From Thinopyrum elongatum (taxonomy: Eukaryota > Streptophyta > Magnoliopsida > Poales > Poaceae), in assembly GCA_011799875.1 (NCBI GenBank), contig CM022298.1:284529395-284593394 (forward strand): a stretch of 64,000 nucleotides of DNA. Direction: 5' to 3'. The position numbers and the translations under genes are program-made. Shown here one piece after another: positions 59,047 to 64,000 of the stretch (position 1 is its first letter; each line of letters opens with the position of its first letter). Under the pieces are notes generated by a model that worked only from the letters and a program-made list of their open reading frames with translations, had not been told where the DNA came from and searched no databases.

Positions 59047-60646
59047 TACGGTGGTCCAAAATCAGATGTGCGCTGCCCGTGTAGCAGTTGTATGAATTCA
59101 GTTTCAAGACCCCAATGAACTGTGCAAAATCATCTACACTTGTATTGGATGTCAGTCACATAAACTAGGTGGGGTCATCATGGTGAAGCTGTGAACATCA
59201 ATCTTACTAACTATGTGGAAGCAGCAGATCACCACCTTGATCTGCCTGATGCTCAGGGGGAAGAGGAGGAGAAGGAGGTGAGGGCGGAGCCAGTGATTTT
59301 GACCAACATTGAAACAATTCTATGAAATGCTCACGCATTTTGAGAACTTACAACTGCACAAGAAAAATGATGGGCCTGCATGTTTGAACAATGCAACATG
59401 GCAGTCACCGCAGGTTGTAAGCTATTAGTATTCTCAGCTATGGTCACCTTTCTTCAGGTGAAGACATCTTAGTGGATGACGAACAAATCATTCGATGTGA
59501 TGTTGGCTACTTTCCTCAATTCTTACCCAGCTGCGTCTAAGCTGCCACACACCTACAGTAAAATGAAGAATCTCCTCCGTGCGGTTGCAATTGGATATGA
59601 TATGATCCATGTTTGTGAGAATAATTGTGTTCTGTTCCGGAAGGATTATGCCAACTTAAGTGAATTTCCAAAATGCAAATTATCAAGATGGAAAGTTGGC
59701 GATGCTGTGAAGAGGATTCCTCATAAGGTTCTGAGACATTTTCCAATTATGCCAAGATTGCAGAAGTTGTTTCATGATGCTCAAACAAGAGAGGATGTAC
59801 TATGGAATTCTAGGAACTAGGAGTACAGAGATCGGAATGTAATGAGTCATATCCATATCATGGTAGTGACTGGACAAGCTTCAATCTGAAACACAAAGAG
59901 TTTGCTGCTGACCCGAGAAACTTTAGACTTGGATTAGCTATAGATGGATTCAACCCATTTGGCCACCAGAGCGCCACATATAGCATGTGGCCAGTGTTTG
60001 TTATCCCTTACAACATGTCGCCAAATGTCTACACCAAAGAGTCAAACTACGTCATGGCCTTGCTCATCCCAGGTCCAAAAAGTCCTAAAAAGGATTTTGA
60101 TTTATTCATGGAGCCTCCTCTGGAGGAACTTCAAAAGCTATGGAGGGGTGTTCTCACTCGAGACCTATATAGCAGCCCACCAGCTGATTTTTTTTCTGCG
60201 TGCTTTTGTAATTTGGTGCATCCATGATTATTCGACTTTGGGCACTACGTAAGGCGAAGGACACATGGTTACAATGCATGTGTTCACTATGACAAGAATC
60301 CGCTGTCATACCCACTTAGCAAGATCTGTTACATTGGACACCGCCGTTTCCTTTTGCCAAGGACAAGCAACATCTTAAAAAATACCGAAGACCCATGTTC
60401 GATGCAGCTCATGAAAACCGTGATGCGTCAAAGAGGCTCACCAGTGATGAGTTGTAGGAGGAATTACAGAAGGTGATGCATATTACACCAAGAAACCATC
60501 CTCATAATGGTAGCAGGAAAAGGAAGCATGGCAGGCCAGAAGAGAGATTATTGTTTACCCGCAGGTCCACTTTGTGGGACTTGGAGTATAGGTAAGATTT
60601 GGATCTACGGCATAATCATTATGTGATGCACATCAAGAAAAATATA
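59047..60646 (+). pseudogene. CACTA (TNP2-like) transposase, middle part
   Basis: Continues the frame from 48925: YGGPKSDVRCPCSSCMN, then a broken stretch with RWGHHGEAVN. The transposase core follows: LPHTYSKMKNLLRAV, CENNCVLFRKDY, CKLSRWK, RNFRLGLAIDGFNPFG with the probable catalytic Asp, TYSMWPVFVIPYNMSP, LLIPGPKSPKKDFD, GHRRFLLP, then HYVMHIKKNI. Stops and frameshifts occur (59118, 59323, 59472, 59818, 60225 and more). The family cuts and pastes CACTA elements. Confidence 0.85.
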
Positions 60647-60885
60647 CTCCCTCCATTCCACAATGTAGTGTGCCTGTGTTTCCCGAGATTCAATTTTGAC
60701 CATAAATTTAAGCAACGAGACCGACTACGGCAGGAGCAAAAATTATACCACAGCATTAGTATTTTCGATATGAATTCAGTAATATAATTTTTGCCCCCGC
60801 CGCAATCGGTCTCGTTGGTTAAATTTACGGTCAAACCTGAATCTCAGGAAGCACGAGCGCACTACATTATGGAATGGAGGGAGTA
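60645..60885. mobile_element. Stowaway-type MITE (60647-60883) with TA duplication
   Basis: TIRs CTCCCTCCATTCCACAATGT and the inverse ATTATGGAATGGAGGGAG, flanked by TA on both sides (60645-60646, 60884-60885). The 237-bp body is an imperfect foldback along most of its length (GAGACCGAC with TCGGTCTC). No coding capacity. Typical Tc1/mariner-related MITE. Confidence 0.92.
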
Positions 60886-61208
60886 TGTGAGAGCATTATC
60901 GGCACACTTCTTAATATTAAAAGAAAGACGAAAGATACCTTAAAATCTTGGATTGATTTGACACACCTGCATTTCAGATCCGATTTGTAGGTGAAAGCCA
61001 ATGGTGCATCATGGGATATGGCACCAGCTGTGTACGTCTTGGAAAAGCAAAAAAGAAAAGAATTCTGCAAGGTCCTGTCACATGTGAGATTCCCACATGG
61101 ATTTGCTTCGAACCCTGAAAGGAGAGTCAGTGTAGATGGAACCGAGGTACAAGGGTTGAAAACTCATGACCGCTACGTCCTACTTCAAAGGGTTTTACTT
61201 GTTCTCCT
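60884..61208 (+). pseudogene. CACTA transposase, downstream part
   Basis: Right after the MITE the frame continues CESIIGTLLNIKRKTKD, then ACY-type APAVYVLEKQKRKEFCKVL, VRFPHGFASN, GLKTHDRYVLLQ, all in the order known for TNP2-like proteins. It is cut off at 61208 by element D. Confidence 0.85.
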
Positions 61209-62780
61209 TGATACGTCTCCAATGCATCTATAATTTTTTATTGTTCCATGCTCTTATATTATCATTCTTGGATGTTTTACAATCATTTTATAGCAACTTT
61301 ATATCATTTTTGGGAGTAAACTATTGACATACTGCCCAGTGCCAGTTGCTGTTTTTGCTTATTTTTTACTTCACAGAATATCAGTACCAAACAGAGTCCA
61401 AATGCAGCGAAACTTTTTGAAGATTTTTTTGGCCAGAAGAGACCTTGGGGATCAAGAAAGCACCTGGGAGGTGGACCGTGGGGCCCAAGATACACCAGGG
61501 TGCGCCAGAGGCCCCTGGCGCGCCCTGATGTATCTTGGAGCCCACGGAGGTCTCCTCCATCACCTCTTCACCCTATAAATTCCAAAATATTCCAGAAACC
61601 CTAAGGGAGTCGACGAAACACAATTCCAGCCGCCGCAAGTTCCAGAACCACGAGATCCAATCTAACACCATCACAGAGGGGTTCATCATCTTCATTGGTG
61701 CCTCTCTGATGATGCGTGAGTAGTCCACCATAGACCTAAGGGTCCGTAGGCAGTAGCTAGATGGCTTCTTCTCTCTTTTTGCTTCTCAATACAATGGTCT
61801 CTTAAATATCTACTTGATGTAAACCTTTTTGCGGTGTGATTGTTGGGATCCGATGAACTTTAAGTTTATAATCAGATCTATATCCATGAATATTATTTGA
61901 GTTTTCTTTGATCTCTTATATGCATGATTATTTATAGCCTCATATTTCTTCTTCGAATCTTTGGTTTAGTTAACCCAACTAGATCGATTGTTCTTGCCAT
62001 GGGAAGAGGTGCTTTGTGATGGGTTCGATCTTGCGGTGTCCTCTCCCAATGACAGAAGGGGCAACGAGGCACGCATGTATCGTTTCTATTAAGGATAACA
62101 AGATGGGGTCTATTCCTACATGAACAGATCTTGTCTACATCATGTCATCATTCTTATTGCATTACTCCATTTCTCCATGAACTTACTACACTAGATGCAT
62201 GCCGGATAGTGGTCGATGTGTGGAGTAATAGTAGTATATGCAGGGAGGAGTCGGTCTACTAATCTTGGACATGATGCCTATATATTGATCATTGCCTTGG
62301 ACATCGTCATAATTATTCGATCCTTTATCAATTGCCCAACAGTAATTTGATTACCCACTGTATGCTATTTTCTCGAGAAAATCCACTAGTGAAATCTACG
62401 GCCCCCGGGTCTATCTTTTGTCATTTTGCTTTCCGATCTATTTTTCATCGCATTTGTTTTCAGATCTAGTATTCCAAAAACCCAAAAATACTTTGCTGCA
62501 CTTTTTATTTGCATCTTTTACTTCGCTTTTTATTCAGATCTATTTATCCAAACACATACAAAACAATCTATCTTTTTACCGAGGAGGGATTGACAACCCC
62601 TCTTACACGTTGGGTTGCGAGGATTTGTTCTTTGTGTGCAGGTACTGTTTACATCGTGTTGCTTGGTTCTCCTACTGGATTGATACCTTGGTTTCATAAC
62701 TGAGGGAAATACCTACCGTAGTTGTACTGCATCATCCCTTCCTCTTTGGGGAAATACCGCCGCAGTTTGAAGCCGCATCA
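61209..62780 (+). repeat. D 5' LTR (1572 bp)
   Basis: TGATACGTCTCCAATGC...GCCGCATCA. Hairpin arms 61485-61507 and 61516-61538 pair at 21 of 23 positions plus one G-U, with an 8-base loop. TATAAAT at 61574-61580. Confidence 0.9.
61574..61580 (+). promoter_or_regulatory. TATA box of D LTR
   Basis: TATAAAT, 36 bases after the hairpin. Confidence 0.6.
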
Positions 62781-62791
62781 AAAGGAATTTC

Positions 62792-62809
62792 TGGCGCTGT
62801 TGCCGGGGA
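62792..62809 (+). promoter_or_regulatory. D primer binding site
   Basis: TGGCGCTGTTGCCGGGGA, 11 bases after the LTR; one change from the S3 and A site. Confidence 0.88.
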
Positions 62810-62997
62810 GACATCATCAACATCTATTAGGTTCCTAATCACAAATCTCATCTCCTTGCAATTTACATTATTTGCCATTTTCCTCTCATTTTCATCTCCC
62901 CCACTTCACAAAAATTGCCATTTTATTTGCCTTCTCTTTTTCATTCACCTTTTTCCCGTCGGATCTGTTTTTTGTTTGCATTCTTGTTTGCATAGTC

Positions 62998-63651
62998 ATG
63001 ATGTCTCAAATCAAGTACTATGATGTTCCTTACGCCAATATTTTGCTTGAAATTGAGAAAAGTACTAAGGAATATATGACTACACAATTTAAGCACAATA
63101 AATATTTTACCGAAGAACCTAAGGAACACTCTATTGTGCTAGATGCTATAACAAAACAACTTGATGATATTAGTAGAGAAGTTTGCAATCTCCAATCCAA
63201 GTATGCTCATGCTGAACATTTGCTAGGCAAAATATCCAATGCACAAGCTACCCTAGTAAATCAAATGGCCGCTAAGCCAATTTCTTTAGAAGATATAAAT
63301 GATGAAGATCTTAAAGTGATTGGTGTTTCTTCTATTGGTTCCTTGTTTAGTAAAATTGAAATTGATGATAAAGGGACTGAAGAAGAGTCAACTTTAGCTA
63401 GGGGGCGTCCCAATAATTTGGAGGGTGAAAATCTTGATGAAAAATTTGATAAAAGTGGGTTTGGAGAGGTCAAAACTTTAACTAGTGATGTGCCCACTCT
63501 TTTCGATTACAAAGACTTTAATTATGATAATTGCTCTTTGATTGAATGTATTTCTTTGCTGCAATCCATGATAAATTCACACCATGCTTATTAACAAAAT
63601 AAAGCTTTTACTAAACATATCGTAGATGCCATGATGAAAGCTTTAGAAGAA
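62998..63651 (+). pseudogene. D gag, lacking the capsid core
   Basis: Starts MMSQIKYYDVPY; two adjacent ATG codons (62998, 63001) are possible. After MMSQ the sequence goes to a region that matches the later gag linker of S3 (DEDLKVIGV, ARGRPNNLEGENLDEK, GEVKTLTSDVPTL, DFNYDNCSLIE). The capsid domain of S3 (KTWFSSLP, FISKYFPP) is absent. A TAA at 63592 and a frameshift near 63650 break it. Confidence 0.8.
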
Positions 63652-64000
63652 AAATGGAGTTAGAGATTTCAATTCCTAGAAAATTACATGATGAATGGGA
63701 ACCTACCATTAAAGTCAAGATTAAAAATTATGAGTGCTTTGCTTTATGTGACTTGGGTGCTAGTGTTTCCACAATTCCAAAATCTTTATGTGATGTGCTT
63801 GGTCTTACCGATATTGAAGAATGTTATCTTAATTTGCACTTGGCGGATTCTACTATTAAAAAGCCTATGGGAAGAATTAATGATGTTCTTATTGTTGAAA
63901 ATAGGAACTATGTGCCCATAGATTTTATTGTTCTTGATATTGATTGCAATCCGTCTTGTCCAATTATACTTGGTAGACCGTTTTTACGTACTATTGGTGC
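63652..64000 (+). pseudogene. D protease, cut by the window end
   Basis: In the frame after the shift: ALCDLGASVSTIPKS, YVPIDFIVLDIDCNPSCP, GRPFLRTIGA, parallel to the S3 protease. The gene continues beyond 64000. Confidence 0.8.

Larger units (their letters stand above)
61209..64000 (+). mobile_element. D: Athila-type element (Sabrina/Fatima-like), 5' part only
   Basis: 5' LTR 61209-62780, tRNA-Asp-type primer site, then gag and the start of protease up to the window end. It inserted in the CACTA gene; left flank CTCCT. Same family group as S3 from LTR and gag. Confidence 0.88.

Overview
The window is repeat-dominated plant nuclear DNA. Layered Ty3/gypsy LTR retrotransposons, tRNA-Asp-type primer sites, a CACTA transposase gene and a Stowaway-type MITE point to a large grass genome, most likely Triticeae (wheat, Aegilops or barley type). 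That call rests on recognising family-level features, not on a search. I found no bacterial-type genes, no rRNA or tRNA genes and no CRISPR.

Layout. (1) 1-7724: minus-strand Tat-lineage gypsy element (T1) with gag, protease, RT, two RNase H regions and integrase, all broken; its 3' LTR lies outside the window. (2) 7725-8698: diverged direct repeats of about 100 bp. (3) 8699-11488: plus-strand Tat-type element (T4) with one LTR, no gag-pol, and an antisense coiled-coil ORF. (4) 11489-25493: minus-strand Athila-type element (S3; LTR starts TGATACGTCTCC) inserted in T4. It has gag-protease but no RT or integrase, and its 5' LTR is cut to about 26 bp. Its 3' LTR is split by a complete element (T2, 12843-20158, TSD TCTGG) that carries only an antisense intron-containing gene. 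(5) 25494-26719: low-copy-looking DNA. (6) 26720-36299: complete element C (TSD GTCGG) with gag-protease and an antisense ORF but no RT or integrase. (7) 36305-38303: gene-like low-copy DNA with a candidate small gene or pseudogene and a duplicated promoter-like segment. (8) 38304-48541 and 48926-59041: two complete related Athila-type elements, A (TSD CCAGT) and B (TSD CTGAG), each with gag-pol and a 3' extra ORF. (9) 48547-48925 plus 59047-61208: one CACTA (TNP2-like) transposase gene split by B, by a MITE (60647-60883) and by D. (10) 61209-64000: start of another Athila-type element (D) whose gag lacks its capsid core.

How the parts relate. The insertion order can be read from the nesting: T4, then S3, then T2 on the left, and CACTA, then B, the MITE and D on the right. 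The defective elements T2, T4, C, S3 and probably D could have moved only with proteins supplied by complete relatives. Three patterns recur in independent elements and deserve attention: antisense PF04195-like, intron-bearing genes kept by Tat elements that lost pol; a GC-rich hairpin of variable sequence but conserved pairing just upstream of the TATA region in Athila-type LTRs and again between pol and the extra ORF; and extra internal copies of the polypurine tract in Athila-type elements.
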